A stretch of DNA of 64,000 nt from Pseudomonas sp. Z8(2022) (GTDB taxonomy: Bacteria > Pseudomonadota > Gammaproteobacteria > Pseudomonadales > Pseudomonadaceae). Position numbers and translations under genes: made by a program. This document shows, one piece after another, positions 36,259 to 46,988 of the stretch; the stretch's first letter is position 1; each line of letters opens with the position of its first letter. Under the pieces are notes generated by a model that ran no database searches, was not told the DNA's origin, and saw only the letters and a program-made list of their open reading frames with translations. The DNA lies in contig NZ_CP107549.1 of NCBI RefSeq assembly GCF_025837155.1, positions 248,001 to 312,000 on the forward strand. The letters run 5' to 3'.

Positions 36259-37251
36259 TCAGGCCTGGGGGCTGACCGGCTTGCCGCCCTTGGGCTTGAA
36301 GTACAGGGTGGTGCCACGGCCCAGGTTGTCCAGGCTGACGTGATCCTTGGCCACCTCGGCCTCGATCAGTTCGTCCTGACCCTCGACCTTGAGGGTGATG
36401 CGGGTGATCGCACCGAGCAGGCGGATGTCGCGCACTTCGCCGGCCTGGTAGTCCGGGCTCGGTTCGCTGGCCAGCTCGACTTCGTGCGGACGGAACAGCA
36501 GGTGATGATCGCTGCCGACGTAGAGGCGGTTGGCGTCACCGAGGAAGTGGTAGACGAAGTCGCTGGCCGGATGCTCGTAGACCTCGGCCGGAGTGCCGAT
36601 CTGCTCGATCACGCCCTTGTTCATCACCACGATGCGGTCGGCCACTTCCATGGCTTCTTCCTGGTCGTGGGTAACGAATACGCTGGTCAGGTGCACCTCT
36701 TCATGCAAGCGCGCCAGCCAGCGGCGCAGCTCCTTGCGCACCTTGGCGTCGAGGGCGCCGAAAGGTTCGTCGAGCAGCAGCACCTTGGGTTCCACCGCCA
36801 GGGCACGGGCCAGGGCGATACGCTGGCGCTGGCCGCCGGACAGCTGTTCCGGGTAGCGATCGCCGAGCCAGTCGAGCTGCACCAGATTGAGCAGTTCGTG
36901 GACCTTCTGCTTGATCACCTCTTCGCTCGGGCGCTCGCGCTTGGGTTTCATGCGCAGGCCGAAGGCGACGTTGTCGAACACGGTCATATGGCGGAACAGC
37001 GCGTAGTGCTGGAACACGAAGCCGACGTTGCGATCACGCACGTCGTGCTCGGAAACGTCCTCGCCGTGGAAGCCGATGGTGCCGCTGTCCGGGGTTTCCA
37101 GGCCGGCGATGATGCGCAGCAGGGTGGTCTTGCCGCAGCCGGACGGGCCGAGCAGGGCGACCAGTTCGCCGCTCTGAATGCTCAGATTGATTTCGTTCAG
37201 CGCCTTGAACTGGCCGAACTGCTTGTTGACGCCTTTTACTTCGATACTCAT
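36259..37251 (-). CDS. cysA: Sulfate/thiosulfate ABC transporter ATPase
   Basis: CysA powers sulfate and thiosulfate import at the inner membrane. The 330 residues contain Walker A ([18 protein letters not shown], near residue 36), the ABC signature [16 protein letters not shown], Walker [13 protein letters not shown], the H-loop [11 protein letters not shown] and a C-terminal TOBE-like regulatory domain. It is the last gene of sbp-cysT-cysW-cysA on the minus strand and ends 11 bp from the convergent ArsR-type gene. Confidence 0.97.
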   Translation of the reverse strand: MSIEVKGVNKQFGQFKALNEINLSIQSGELVALLGPSGCGKTTLLRIIAGLETPDSGTIGFHGEDVSEHDVRDRNVGFVFQHYALFRHMTVFDNVAFGLRMKPKRERPSEEVIKQKVHELLNLVQLDWLGDRYPEQLSGGQRQRIALARALAVEPKVLLLDEPFGALDAKVRKELRRWLARLHEEVHLTSVFVTHDQEEAMEVADRIVVMNKGVIEQIGTPAEVYEHPASDFVYHFLGDANRLYVGSDHHLLFRPHEVELASEPSPDYQAGEVRDIRLLGAITRITLKVEGQDELIEAEVAKDHVSLDNLGRGTTLYFKPKGGKPVSPQA

Positions 37252-37306
37252 GGCAAATGCCCCTGATTGTTCCGTGGGCCGGGCCGCCTTGGCGGCTCTG
37301 CGGCGG

Positions 37307-38173
37307 TCAGTCGTCTCGGTTGGCTTGCAGTTGGCGGCTCAGACGCGCCTCGCTCCATTGGCGAAGCAGCAATACCACCAGGGCCATGACGAGCAGCAGG
37401 ATCGCGACGCTGAAGGCAGCGACGATGTTGTACTCGTTGTAGAGAATCTCGATATGCAGCGGCAGGGTGTTGGTGTACCCGCGGATATGCCCGGAAACCA
37501 CCGAAACTGCGCCGAATTCGCCCATCGCACGGGCAGTGCACAGCACCACGCCGTAGATCAGCGCCCATTTTACGTTAGGCAGCGTGACATGCCAGAACAT
37601 CTGCCAACCGTTGGCACCGAGCAGGCGCGCGGCCTCTTCCTCGGTGGTGCCCTGCTCCTCCATCAGCGGAATCAGTTCGCGGGCGACGAAGGGGAAGGTG
37701 ACGAAGATGGTGGCCAGCACGATGCCGGGCACGGCGTAGACGATCTGCAGGTTGTGCGAGTCGAGATACGGCGCGAGATAGCTCTGCGAGCCGAACAGCA
37801 GCACGTAGATCAGGCCGGCGACCACCGGCGATACCGAGAACGGCATGTCGATCAGGGTGATCAGGATGCTCTTGCCGCGGAACTCGAACTTGGTCACTGC
37901 CCAGGCTGCGGCGACGCCGAACACCAGATTCAGCGGTACCGAGATGGCGGTGGCCAGCAGGGTGAGTTTCAACGCGGAGATGGCGTCCGGTTCGCGGATC
38001 GCGTCCCAGAAGAATTCCAGGCCGCGGCTCAGGCCCTGAGTCACCACCATATACAGCGGCAGTACGAGAATCGCGGCGAACACCGCCCAGGCGATGACGA
38101 TCAGGACAATGGCGCCGACGGAGCGGCTGGCCGGGCGCGCAGCCGCGCTCTGGCCAAGGGTTGCAAGGCTCAT
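37307..38173 (-). CDS. cysW: Sulfate ABC transporter permease CysW
   Basis: CysW is one of the two membrane subunits of the sulfate/thiosulfate importer. Its 288 residues include about six hydrophobic segments and the ATPase-docking EAA loop ([24 protein letters not shown], near residue 170). It is 10 bp downstream of cysT and 55 bp upstream of cysA, in one operon. Length and sequence are typical. Confidence 0.96.
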   Translation of the reverse strand: MSLATLGQSAAARPASRSVGAIVLIVIAWAVFAAILVLPLYMVVTQGLSRGLEFFWDAIREPDAISALKLTLLATAISVPLNLVFGVAAAWAVTKFEFRGKSILITLIDMPFSVSPVVAGLIYVLLFGSQSYLAPYLDSHNLQIVYAVPGIVLATIFVTFPFVARELIPLMEEQGTTEEEAARLLGANGWQMFWHVTLPNVKWALIYGVVLCTARAMGEFGAVSVVSGHIRGYTNTLPLHIEILYNEYNIVAAFSVAILLLVMALVVLLLRQWSEARLSRQLQANRDD

Positions 38174-38183
38174 GACGGGCTCC

Positions 38184-38996
38184 TCAGAGTTGCGGCTGGG
38201 TACGGCGCTGCAGGATGTTGATCAGCAGCAGCAGGATGAACGACACCACCAGCATGATCACGCCAATGGCGGTCGCACCCGGGTAGTCGTACTGGTCCAG
38301 CTTGGAGACGATCAGCAGCGGCAGGATCTCGGTCTTCAGCGGGATGTTGCCGGCGATGAACACCACCGAGCCGTACTCGCCGACGCCGCGGGCGAAGGCC
38401 AGGGCGAAACCGGTCAGCCAGGCGGGCAGCAGGCTGGGCAGCAGCACGTGACGGAATACCTGCAATGGATTGGCGCCCAGGCAGGCGGCGGCTTCCTCGA
38501 CTTCCTTGGGGATGTCGGCCAGCACCGGCTGCAGCGTGCGCACCACGAACGGCAGGGTGACGAATACCAGCGCCAGGGTTATGCCCAGCGGGGTATAGGC
38601 GATCTTGAAGGGAAACAGCGAACCGATCAGACCATTGGGCGCGTACAGCGCGGTCAGGGCGATGCCGGCCACTGCGGTGGGCAGGGCGAACGGCATGTCG
38701 ACCATGGCGTCGATGATCTTGCGGCCGGGGAAGGTGTAGCGCACCAGCACCCAGGCGATGATGGTGCCGAGGATGCCGTTGAGCAGCGCCGCGGCCAGCG
38801 CGGTGCCGAACGACAGCTTCAGCGAGAATTGCAGCTGGCGGTTGTTCAGCAATGCCCACCACTGTTCGCCGGTCAGTTGCAGCGAGAAGAGGAACATTGC
38901 GCCCAGCGGAATCAGCACGATCAACGCCAGGTAGGTGATGGTGTAGCCCAGGGTCAGCCCGAAGCCGGGTATGACCGGGGAGGTTCGACGAGACAT
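38184..38996 (-). CDS. cysT: Sulfate ABC transporter permease CysT (CysU)
   Basis: The second membrane subunit of the sulfate importer, 270 residues. It starts [20 protein letters not shown] and contains the EAA docking loop [25 protein letters not shown] and a conserved [17 protein letters not shown] motif. A hairpin lies in the 79-bp gap between it and the upstream sbp gene. Confidence 0.96.
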   Translation of the reverse strand: MSRRTSPVIPGFGLTLGYTITYLALIVLIPLGAMFLFSLQLTGEQWWALLNNRQLQFSLKLSFGTALAAALLNGILGTIIAWVLVRYTFPGRKIIDAMVDMPFALPTAVAGIALTALYAPNGLIGSLFPFKIAYTPLGITLALVFVTLPFVVRTLQPVLADIPKEVEEAAACLGANPLQVFRHVLLPSLLPAWLTGFALAFARGVGEYGSVVFIAGNIPLKTEILPLLIVSKLDQYDYPGATAIGVIMLVVSFILLLLINILQRRTQPQL

Positions 38997-39030
38997 GGGG
39001 TGTCCTTTTGTACAGGTCCAGAGTCACGAA

Positions 39031-39056
39031 GCCCTCCAACCCGGAGGTTGGAGGGC
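39031..39056 (-). promoter_or_regulatory. Intercistronic hairpin between sbp and cysT
   Basis: A long stem (GCCCTCCAAC paired with GTTGGAGGGC around a short loop) lies just after the sbp stop, with no T-run. It fits an mRNA-stabilising or partial-termination element that keeps the binding-protein message more abundant than the permease message. Confidence 0.7.
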
Positions 39057-39075
39057 CTTGAGCGGTCGAGCCGAG

Positions 39076-40077
39076 TTACTGGTTGATCTTGGTGAAGATC
39101 TGGTCGAACACGCCGCCGTCGTCGAAGTACTTGGGCTGCGCGTCTTTCCAGCCGCCGAAGTCCTTGTCGATGGTGACCAGCTTGAGGTCCTTGAACTGCT
39201 CCTTGAACTCGGCCGCCACCTTCTGGTTGCGCGGGCGGTAGAAGTTCTTCGCGGCGATGCGCTGGCCTTCTTCGCTGTACAGGTGCTCGAGGTAGGCCTC
39301 GGCCAGGGCGCGGGTACCCTTGCGGTCGACGTTGGCATCGACCACGGCGACCGGCGGCTCGGCGAGGATCGACAGCGACGGGGTGACGATTTCCAGCTGG
39401 TCGCCGCCTTCTTCGGCCAGCGACAGGTAGGCCTCGTTTTCCCAGGCCAGCAGCACGTCACCCAGACCACGCTGGACGAAGCTGATGGTCGAGCCGCGGG
39501 CGCCGGTATCCAGCACCGGAGCATGGCGGTACAGCTCGGTCACGAATTCCAGGGCCTTGTCTTCGCTGCCGAATTTCTCGCGGGCAAAGGCCCAGGCAGC
39601 GAGGAAGTTCCAGCGTGCGCCGCCGGAGGTTTTCGGGTTCGGGGTGATGACCTCGACGCCATCTTTGACCAGGTCGTCCCAGTCCTTGATGTTCTTCGGG
39701 TTGCCCTTGCGCACCAGGAACACGATGGTCGAGGTGTACGGGGTGCTGTTGTCCGGCAGGCGGGCCTGCCAGTTCGGGTCGATCAGCTGCTGGTTGAGGT
39801 TGATCGCGTCGATATCGCCGGACAGCGCCAGGGTCACTACGTCGGCACGCAGACCATCGATCACCGCACGGGCCTGTTTGCCCGAGCCACCGTGGGACTG
39901 CTGAATGGTCACGGCCGGGTTGCCCTTGGCCTGCCAGAACTTGTTGAAGGCGGCGTTGTATTCGACATACAGCTCGCGGGTCGGGTCGTAGGACACGTTG
40001 AGCAGCGGCTGGGCGAAGGCCGGGCCGGCGATCAGGGTGCTGGCCAGTGCGGCCAGGGCGAAACGACGAATGGACAT
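39076..40077 (-). CDS. sbp: Periplasmic sulfate-binding protein
   Basis: The periplasmic receptor for sulfate, delivering it to CysTWA. The signal peptide ([22 protein letters not shown]) is followed by [20 protein letters not shown], the classical start of Sbp/CysP proteins. The sulfate-contact motif [18 protein letters not shown] and [13 protein letters not shown] follow. It has 333 residues, the normal length. It is the first gene of the operon, with a separate small gene, oscA, just upstream on the same strand. Expression is expected to depend on CysB. Confidence 0.96.
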   Translation of the reverse strand: MSIRRFALAALASTLIAGPAFAQPLLNVSYDPTRELYVEYNAAFNKFWQAKGNPAVTIQQSHGGSGKQARAVIDGLRADVVTLALSGDIDAINLNQQLIDPNWQARLPDNSTPYTSTIVFLVRKGNPKNIKDWDDLVKDGVEVITPNPKTSGGARWNFLAAWAFAREKFGSEDKALEFVTELYRHAPVLDTGARGSTISFVQRGLGDVLLAWENEAYLSLAEEGGDQLEIVTPSLSILAEPPVAVVDANVDRKGTRALAEAYLEHLYSEEGQRIAAKNFYRPRNQKVAAEFKEQFKDLKLVTIDKDFGGWKDAQPKYFDDGGVFDQIFTKINQ

Positions 40078-40180
40078 GGTGCAGCTCCTAACTGGTGGAA
40101 TTCTTGTGTTGGCGTAGTCGGTGTCAGGCGAGGCGAACTGTTTCGAGCCCTCTGGTGGTCCAGTCGGGCTGCATCATGTG

Positions 40181-40363
40181 TCAGTTGTTCTTGGTGCTCG
40201 GCTGTTGCAGGCGGATCTTTTCCTTGCGTTCGATCTGCACTACCTGGCCGTTGTGAACGGTGATTTCCACCGAACCGAATTTCAGGCCATGCAGGGCAGT
40301 CTGGATCTCGCGCAGGATGCTGGCTTCATCCTGGCCTTCGAGGTTTCTCAGCGTCGCGGTCAT
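40181..40363 (-). CDS. oscA: OscA-like small sulfur-starvation protein (DUF2292)
   Basis: A 60-residue protein matching OscA, first described in Pseudomonas corrugata as needed for organosulfur use under chromate-induced sulfur limitation. It carries the DUF2292/YezD pattern ASILREIQTALHGLKFGSVEITVHNGQVVQIERKEK. It lies 103 bp upstream of sbp on the same strand, the known oscA-sbp linkage. AAGGAG is about 8 nt before the ATG. The biochemical role is unknown; involvement in sulfur starvation is established for the family. Confidence 0.88.
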   Translation of the reverse strand: MTATLRNLEGQDEASILREIQTALHGLKFGSVEITVHNGQVVQIERKEKIRLQQPSTKNN

Positions 40364-40610
40364 TTCCAGGCTCCTTATGAATTAGGTCGCCACGGCGGCG
40401 GTATGGAGTTCCGACGCTGGCGTGGAGCGGATAGTAGAGAGGCTGAAATATTCTTAAAAATACTGTTTTTGAACATTTATATTCTTTTAAGAAATATGGG
40501 CGATCATAGACGCCTCATGCCCTTATGTAATAAGCAAAGAAATTCTTATTCTTTTTGTATTGGCTTAACGCTGCCTAGACTGACGCCATTCGATTCAGAG
40601 AGGTGCCGTC
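40364..40610. promoter_or_regulatory. AT-rich control region between oscA and the hydrolase gene
   Basis: This 247-bp divergent region is strikingly AT-rich from about 40443 to 40565. It contains TTCTTAAAAATA (40451-40462), TTCTTTTAAGAAATAT (40482-40497), with the palindrome TTCTTTTAAGAA, and AAGAAATTCTTATTC (40538-40552). AT-rich dyads like these upstream of sulfur genes fit CysB binding, but CysB sites are poorly conserved, so this is inference. Confidence 0.55.
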
Positions 40611-41192
40611 ATGGGCAGCGAAGCAATCCGTTATCTGATCCTGCCGGGCTGGCAGGGCTCGCCCGACGAGCATTGGCAAAGCCACTGGCAGCGCAGCCTG
40701 CCCAACAGTTCGCGGGTGGAGCAGGCCGACTGGCTCAATCCGCAGCGCGCGGACTGGGTGGCTGAAGTCAACCGGGCCGTGGCCGCCGATCCGCGCCCGG
40801 CAATCCTCATTGCCCACAGCCTGGGATGCGTGACGGTGGCCCATTGGGCCGCGCAGGCGCCGGTCGAGCTTCTGCGTCGGGTACGCGGCGCCTTGCTGGT
40901 GGCACCGGCCGATGTCGAGCGTCCGGGTTGCCCCGAGCCGCTGCAGAATTTCGCGCCGATGCCGCGTGATCTGCTGCCGTTTCCCAGCCAACTGGTAGGT
41001 TCGGACAACGATGCGGCGGCCAGCGCCCTGCGCGCACTGGAGCTGGCGCGTGCCTGGGGTAGCGAGGCGGCAATCCTGACCGGTGCCGGGCATATCAACG
41101 TGAAATCCGGCCATCGCTACTGGGAGCAGGGCTTCGGCTATCTGTATCGCCTGCAGGGCCGTATCGATCAGCAGGCGCGCCTGCGCGCCTGA
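40611..41192 (+). CDS. RBBP9/YdeN-family alpha/beta hydrolase
   Basis: A 193-residue serine hydrolase-fold protein. It starts with IRYLILPGWQGSPDEHWQSHW, the family opening. The nucleophile elbow is IAHSLGCVTVAHW (Ser near residue 68), and the catalytic His is expected in GAGHINVKSGHRYWEQG. Members are small esterases or proteins of unclear activity. It is divergent from oscA across a probable CysB-controlled region, so it may belong to the sulfur-starvation set. A terminator follows 28 bp after the stop. Confidence 0.88.
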   Translation: MGSEAIRYLILPGWQGSPDEHWQSHWQRSLPNSSRVEQADWLNPQRADWVAEVNRAVAADPRPAILIAHSLGCVTVAHWAAQAPVELLRRVRGALLVAPADVERPGCPEPLQNFAPMPRDLLPFPSQLVGSDNDAAASALRALELARAWGSEAAILTGAGHINVKSGHRYWEQGFGYLYRLQGRIDQQARLRA

Positions 41193-41219
41193 ACAGCCCG
41201 TCACGGGCAAACCCTTTCG

Positions 41220-41256
41220 GAGCGGGATCGGGCCAGGCAGCCGCCCGCTCTTTTTT
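41220..41256 (+). terminator. Rho-independent terminator after the hydrolase gene
   Basis: GAGCGGG (41220-41226) pairs with CCCGCTC (41244-41250), with a GC-rich internal loop, followed by six T. Confidence 0.85.
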
Positions 41257-41379
41257 ATGACCTGCCATCCATGGCGGCCGCCCTTCGGTCCGTTGCGGAG
41301 CAATGCTGATGATTGCTCCAGGCAATTTTCATTCGCGTACAGGCTGCGCCGGTCAGGTGTGGCTTAGGAGCTGCACATC

Positions 41380-42204
41380 ATGAGTTTTTCACCGGGTTTC
41401 CCTCCGCCATTGACCTTCGCCGACTCGGACAAGAGCCCGCTGAGCATCCGCGCCAAGGCGCTGGTATTCGTCGACGAGCGCTCACGTCAGCTGCGCGAGC
41501 AGGCCGAGGCCCTGGCGGGCAACGGTCAGCCGCTGCTGATTCTCGGCGAGACTGGCACCGGCAAGGAGCTGCTGGCGCGCTACATCCATCGTCAGAGCGA
41601 GCGCGCCGGTCTGTTCGTGGCGGTGAGCTGCGCGGCGATCAGCCCGCAATGGGGGGAGGCCGAGCTGTTCGGCCATGTCGGTGGCGCCCATGTCGGGGCT
41701 GCCAGCAGCCGCGCCGGCTGGTTCGGTTCGGCCAATGGCGGCACGCTCTATCTGGACGAGATCGCCGACCTCTCGCGGCCCTTGCAGAGCAAGCTGCTGG
41801 CCGCGCTGGAAACCCGCGAGGTGTATCGCGTCGGCGCCAGCCAGGCGCTGCCGGTGGACGTGCGCCTGGTGGCAGCGAGCAGCATCGAGCTGTCCCGCGC
41901 CGTGGCTGCCGGTACCTTCGACGAGCGCCTGTATGCCTACCTGTGCGATGGCCAGCTGCAGTTCCCGGCCTTGCGCCAGCGGGTGGGCGATATCCTGCCG
42001 CTGGCCGAATACTTCCTCGGTATCCATGCCTCGCGTCTGGGCCTGGCCGTCCCGCAGATCAGCCCGGCGGCGCAGGCCGTGCTGGAAGCGCACCGCTGGC
42101 CCGGCAATACCCGCGAACTGGAAAACGTCATCCACTTCGCCCTGCTGCTGGCCGGCAATGGTGAGATCGGGTCGGAACATCTGGAGCTGCCAGGCGTCGC
42201 GTAG
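41380..42204 (+). CDS. Degenerate sigma54-activator-like AAA+ ATPase
   Basis: A 274-residue protein made of a single sigma54-interaction AAA+ domain. Walker A (GETGTGKE, residues 56-63) and Walker B (GTLYLDEI, about 121-128) are intact. The sigma54-contacting GAFTGA loop is replaced by GAHVGA (102-107). The Arg-finger region FRxDLYYRL reads FDERLYAYL (180-188), losing both arginines. The sequence ends soon after the sensor II motif PGNTRELENVI, with no response domain and no Fis-type DNA-binding domain. It probably binds ATP but may not activate sigma54 in the classical way. It sits in a sulfur locus, next to a hydrolase gene. Confidence 0.85.
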   Translation: MSFSPGFPPPLTFADSDKSPLSIRAKALVFVDERSRQLREQAEALAGNGQPLLILGETGTGKELLARYIHRQSERAGLFVAVSCAAISPQWGEAELFGHVGGAHVGAASSRAGWFGSANGGTLYLDEIADLSRPLQSKLLAALETREVYRVGASQALPVDVRLVAASSIELSRAVAAGTFDERLYAYLCDGQLQFPALRQRVGDILPLAEYFLGIHASRLGLAVPQISPAAQAVLEAHRWPGNTRELENVIHFALLLAGNGEIGSEHLELPGVA

Positions 42205-42236
42205 CCAAGGGCCCGGACTTCATCGGGGCGGGGCCG

Positions 42237-43361
42237 TTACGGCGCCAGCAGTGATACCGACTTGATCTGCGCCCAGAGCTTTTGCCCGGCGTGAATGCCC
42301 AGCTGATCGAAGGAGTAGCGGGTGATCCGCGCCAACAGGCGCTGATCGCCCAGACGCAGGGTCAGCAGCATCTGTGCGTCGAGCGCCTGCCAGCTGTCCA
42401 CCTGCGCTGGCAGCAGGTTGAGCAGGCTGCTGCCTTCGGCCCGCTGCAGGCCGAGGCTGACGTCGCGCGCCTTGATCTTCACCCGCACCGGGTGGCCGTC
42501 GGGTAGCGCTGCATGTGGCAGGCGCAGGCAGGCTTGGCTGCCGGGCAGGCGCAGTTGCAGCAGGTCGTAGGCAGCATCATGACCGCACACTTCGCCATCG
42601 ATCACCGCTTCGGCATCCTCGTCGCTGGCGAAGGGCAGGTCGGCGCGCAGCAGGGTTTCCTTGAGCGGGCCGCTGGCGCGCACCTGGCCTTCGTCGAGCA
42701 GCACCAGGTGATCGGCCAGGCGCGCCACTTCATCTGGCGCATGGCTGACGTACAGCAGCGGAATATCCAGCTCCTCGTGCAGGCGCTCGAGGTAGGGCAG
42801 CACCTCCTGCTTGCGCTTGAGATCGAGCGAGGCCAGCGGCTCGTCCATCAGCAGCAGGCGCGGGCTGGTGACCAGCGCGCGGGCGATGCCGACGCGCTGG
42901 CGTTCGCCGCCGGACAGCGCCGAGGGCATGCGCTCGAGCAGATGACCGATGCCCAGCAGTTCCAGCGCCTGATCCAGCGCCACCTTGCGCTGTGCGGGCG
43001 GGATGCGTTTCTGCCCGTACTCCAGATTCCGGCGCACGCTCAGGTGTGGGAACAGGTTGGCGTCCTGAAACACGTAGCCGATGGCGCGCCGGTGGGCGGG
43101 GAGGAAGAACCCGCGCTCGCTGTCCTGCCAGAGTTCACCGGCCACCTGCAGGTAACCCTGCTGCGGGCGATCCAGCCCGGCGAAGCAGCGCAGGCAGCTG
43201 GTCTTGCCCGAACCGGAATGACCGAACAGTGCGCTGACGCCCCGCGCCGGCAGGTCGAGGTCCACGTCCAGGCGAAAGCCGGTGTGCTGCAGCAGAAAGC
43301 GTGCGCGGATACGCCCGTCATCCGCCATGGGCAGGGGCGCGCTCTTGCCGAGACCGAACAT
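42237..43361 (-). CDS. modC: Molybdate ABC transporter ATPase
   Basis: ModC energises molybdate import. It has 374 residues. Walker A ([19 protein letters not shown]), the signature [14 protein letters not shown], Walker [13 protein letters not shown] and the H-loop [13 protein letters not shown] are present. The C-terminal ~70 residues form a Mop-type domain ([26 protein letters not shown]) that binds molybdate. The ATG at 43361 overlaps the modB stop (TGATG). Last gene of modABC. Confidence 0.96.
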   Translation of the reverse strand: MFGLGKSAPLPMADDGRIRARFLLQHTGFRLDVDLDLPARGVSALFGHSGSGKTSCLRCFAGLDRPQQGYLQVAGELWQDSERGFFLPAHRRAIGYVFQDANLFPHLSVRRNLEYGQKRIPPAQRKVALDQALELLGIGHLLERMPSALSGGERQRVGIARALVTSPRLLLMDEPLASLDLKRKQEVLPYLERLHEELDIPLLYVSHAPDEVARLADHLVLLDEGQVRASGPLKETLLRADLPFASDEDAEAVIDGEVCGHDAAYDLLQLRLPGSQACLRLPHAALPDGHPVRVKIKARDVSLGLQRAEGSSLLNLLPAQVDSWQALDAQMLLTLRLGDQRLLARITRYSFDQLGIHAGQKLWAQIKSVSLLAP

Positions 43362-44041
43362 CACCAGGCCCTCAGCTTGCCGCTGCGCCCGCCGTACAGC
43401 GCCAGCAGGACGATGAAGGAGAAGGCCACCATGCCGCCGGCCAGCCAGTGCGCCTGGGCGTAGTTCATGGTTTCCACATGGTTGTAGATCTGCACCGACA
43501 CCACCTGGGTCTTGCCGGGGATATTGCCGCCGATCATCAGCACCATGCCGAACTCGCCAACGGTGTGAGCGAAGGCCAGGATCGATGCGGTGACGAAGCC
43601 CGGGCGCGCCAGCGGCAGCACCACGCTGAAAAAGCTGTCCCAGGGGCTGGCGCGCAAGGTCGCCGCGGCCTCCAGCGGGCTCCGGCCGATGGTCTCGAAG
43701 GCGTTCTGCAGCGGCTGCACGACGAAGGGCAGGGAATAGAAGATCGATCCCATCACCAGGCCGGTGAAGCTGAAGGTGAAGGTACCCAGACCCAGGCTCT
43801 GGGTCAGCTGGCCGAAGAATCCCTTGGGCCCCATGCTCACCAGCAGGTAGAAGCCGATCACCGTCGGCGGCAGCACCAGCGGCAGCGCCACCACGGCACC
43901 GACCGGGCGTTTGAGCCAGGAGTCGGTGCGGCTCAGCCACAGTGCGATCGGCGTGCCGATGATCAGCAGCAGCACGGTGGTCAGCGAGGCCAGTTCCAGG
44001 GTCAGGACTATGGCATCGAGGTCGTTCTTCGACAGCGGCAT
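43361..44041 (-). CDS. modB: Molybdate ABC transporter permease
   Basis: ModB forms the molybdate channel in the inner membrane. It has 226 residues, about five hydrophobic segments and the docking loop [28 protein letters not shown]. The motif [22 protein letters not shown] is highly characteristic of ModB. The start at 44041 ([11 protein letters not shown]) is preferred over an upstream in-frame start inside a palindromic repeat region. It is translationally coupled to modC. Confidence 0.96.
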   Translation of the reverse strand: MPLSKNDLDAIVLTLELASLTTVLLLIIGTPIALWLSRTDSWLKRPVGAVVALPLVLPPTVIGFYLLVSMGPKGFFGQLTQSLGLGTFTFSFTGLVMGSIFYSLPFVVQPLQNAFETIGRSPLEAAATLRASPWDSFFSVVLPLARPGFVTASILAFAHTVGEFGMVLMIGGNIPGKTQVVSVQIYNHVETMNYAQAHWLAGGMVAFSFIVLLALYGGRSGKLRAW

Positions 44042-44074
44042 GGGCGGGTTCCGGCAACTGGCGTCTGGACAAAC

Positions 44075-44136
44075 GTAGCCCGGACGCAATCCGGGGCCTG
44101 CTCAGGCAGATGGCCCCCGGATTTCATCCGGGCTAC
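44075..44136. repeat. Palindromic repeat between modA and modB
   Basis: GTAGCCCGGACGCAATCCGG and a near reverse complement (GGATTTCATCCGGGCTAC end) form a long stem-loop. The same unit occurs at 61018-61041. It is a widespread pseudomonad intergenic palindrome and may attenuate transcription between modA and modBC. Confidence 0.8.
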
Positions 44137-44141
44137 AGGGA

Positions 44142-44968
<827 letters not shown>

Positions 44969-45043
44969 CCGGTAGCGTGCCGCCTTGATGGGCGATGGAT
45001 GCATCCATGACTATCGGTGCAGTGATCCTGCAGCCGGCGGCAC

Positions 45044-45973
45044 TCAACTGGCCTTGCGCTTGCCCGCAGACAGCCGCGAGACGCCCAGCAGCACCAGCGC
45101 CAGGCCGCCGATCTGGTACAGGGTGATGGCTTCGCCAAGCAGCGCCCAGGCGGCGAGCAGCGTCAGCACCGGGCCAAGGTTGCCGAACAGGGCGGCATGG
45201 CTGGCGCCCATGCGCTGCACCGCCAGCGCCATCCAGTAGATCGGCAGCACCGTCGACAGCAGCGCCATCAGCGAGCCGTGCAGCCACACCTCGGCCGGCA
45301 GGTTGAGCAACTGCGCGGGGTCACGGGTGAGGCCGTAGTGCGCCAGCACCATGATCGCCGAGGCGCCGCCAGCCAGCCCGGCCAGGCGCATCGAGCCGAC
45401 CCGGCGAATCACCACGCCGGTGCCCAGGTAATACAGGGCGTAGGTCACCGCACTGGCGAACACCCAGGCGGCGCCGAGCAGGATCTGCTCGCTGTCGCCC
45501 TCGACGCGGATGTCATGCACCAGCGCGATGCCCAGACCCAGGTAGCACAGGCCCAGAGCGAGGAAGGTGCGCGGCCCCGGTCGTTCACCCATTGCCAGCA
45601 TCTGCAACAGCAGCACCAGGGTCGGATAGGTGAACAGGATCAGCCGCTCCAGCCCGGCGCTGATGTACTGCAGGCCGTAGAAATCGAACAGACTCGACAG
45701 GTAGTAGCCGAACATCCCCAGCAACAGGACGTGCACCCAGTCCCTGGCCGACAGCCGTGCCTGCCCGCTGCCCCGGCTCAACCACAGCAGCCAGGCAAAC
45801 AGCGGTAGTGCCAGGCCCATGCGCAGGCTCAGCACGGTGACGGCGTCCACTGGCGCTGCGGCATAGGCGAGCTTGACGAAGATGGCTTTCAGGCTGAAGC
45901 CGGTGGCCGAAAGCACGGCGAACAGCACGCCGTTGTCCAGGCTGCGTTGGTAGGTGGCGGTCAGTGCGTTCAT
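45044..45973 (-). CDS. EamA-family (DMT) transporter
   Basis: A 309-residue inner-membrane permease with ten predicted helices in two EamA repeats. The first repeat contains GFSLKAIFVKLAYAAAPVDAVTVLSLRM and the second GLAGGASAIMVLAHYGL and QRMGASHAALFGNLGPVLTLLAAWALLGE. Members export amino acids, nucleosides or other metabolites; the substrate here is unknown. The start at 45973 (MNALTATYQRSLDNG) is chosen because the frame upstream runs across the LysR gene. It is divergent from that regulator with a 102-bp gap. Confidence 0.9.
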   Translation of the reverse strand: MNALTATYQRSLDNGVLFAVLSATGFSLKAIFVKLAYAAAPVDAVTVLSLRMGLALPLFAWLLWLSRGSGQARLSARDWVHVLLLGMFGYYLSSLFDFYGLQYISAGLERLILFTYPTLVLLLQMLAMGERPGPRTFLALGLCYLGLGIALVHDIRVEGDSEQILLGAAWVFASAVTYALYYLGTGVVIRRVGSMRLAGLAGGASAIMVLAHYGLTRDPAQLLNLPAEVWLHGSLMALLSTVLPIYWMALAVQRMGASHAALFGNLGPVLTLLAAWALLGEAITLYQIGGLALVLLGVSRLSAGKRKAS

Positions 45974-46075
45974 GAGCGGGGCTGCGGCAGGAATCGAGCT
46001 GTTATTCTGAGAGGAAAGCTGCGCGGCCAGAATCGCAATTTCACGAAGATGGCTTTCTGATCTGGAGAAGGCTCC

Positions 46076-46987
46076 ATGCATTTCGATTTGCCCGACCTGC
46101 GTCTGATCGCGGCGATTGCCGCCACCGGCAGCCTGAGCAAGGCGGCGGCGACCTTTCCCGTCGCGGTGTCGGCGGCCAGCACCCGCCTGCGCCTGTTCGA
46201 GGAGCGCTGCGGGCTGACCCTGTTCGTGCGCAGCAGCGACGGCATGAGCCTGACCCCGGCTGGTCGCCTGGTGCTGGAAGCCTGCCAGGGCGTGCTCAAG
46301 GAGGCCCGCCAGCTCAGCGAAACCCTGCAGGAGCTCAATGGCGAGCGGCGTATAACCCTGCGCCTGGCGGCTTCGACGGTGGCCAACAGCACCTTTCTGC
46401 CGGCGGCGCTCGGGCCGTTCCTGGCCGATTACCCGGAAGTGGATCTGCAGCTGGCCGAGTACAACAGCAAGGATGTGCTGCAGGCAGTCAGCGACGGCAG
46501 CATCGATATCGGCGTGTATGACGGCAACCTGCCCACCGACAATCTGCTGTCGCTGCCGTTTCGCAATGACCGCCTGGTGCTGCTGGTGCCGCAGGGACAT
46601 GCGCTGATCGGCCAGCCCCCTGCTTCGCTGCGCAGTGCGCTCAACTTTCCCTTCGTCTGCCTGCCGGCCGAGCGCGCGATGCAGCGCTTCATCGAGTACA
46701 TGGCGGTGCGCAACGCGCTGCCATTGAAGGTGCGGGTGCGCGCGCCGAGCTTCGATGCCATCGCCCAGCTGGTGGCGCAGGGTGTCGGCGTGTCCATGCT
46801 CCCCGAGGTGGCCGCGACCCGCTTTGCCCAGGAACTGCCGGTGGCGGTGGTGATGATGGAGGATGTCTGGGCCACCCGCGAGCTGCGCCTGTGCGTGCGC
46901 AGCTGGGATGCGTTGTCGTCCCATGCGCGGCAGTTAGTCAGTTATCTCTCGCCCGAGCGGTCATCCGGCGACGACCTGAGTGCGTGA
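46076..46987 (+). CDS. LysR-family transcriptional regulator
   Basis: A 303-residue LysR-type regulator. The N-terminal helix-turn-helix reads LPDLRLIAAIAATGSLSKAAATFPVAVSAASTRLRLFEERCG, and the C-terminal part (about 90-290) is the usual periplasmic-binding-protein-like effector domain (LRLAASTVANSTFLPAALGPFLADYP). It is divergent from the EamA transporter and probably regulates it. A REP-type repeat begins immediately after its stop. Confidence 0.92.
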   Translation: MHFDLPDLRLIAAIAATGSLSKAAATFPVAVSAASTRLRLFEERCGLTLFVRSSDGMSLTPAGRLVLEACQGVLKEARQLSETLQELNGERRITLRLAASTVANSTFLPAALGPFLADYPEVDLQLAEYNSKDVLQAVSDGSIDIGVYDGNLPTDNLLSLPFRNDRLVLLVPQGHALIGQPPASLRSALNFPFVCLPAERAMQRFIEYMAVRNALPLKVRVRAPSFDAIAQLVAQGVGVSMLPEVAATRFAQELPVAVVMMEDVWATRELRLCVRSWDALSSHARQLVSYLSPERSSGDDLSA

Positions 46988-46988
46988 C

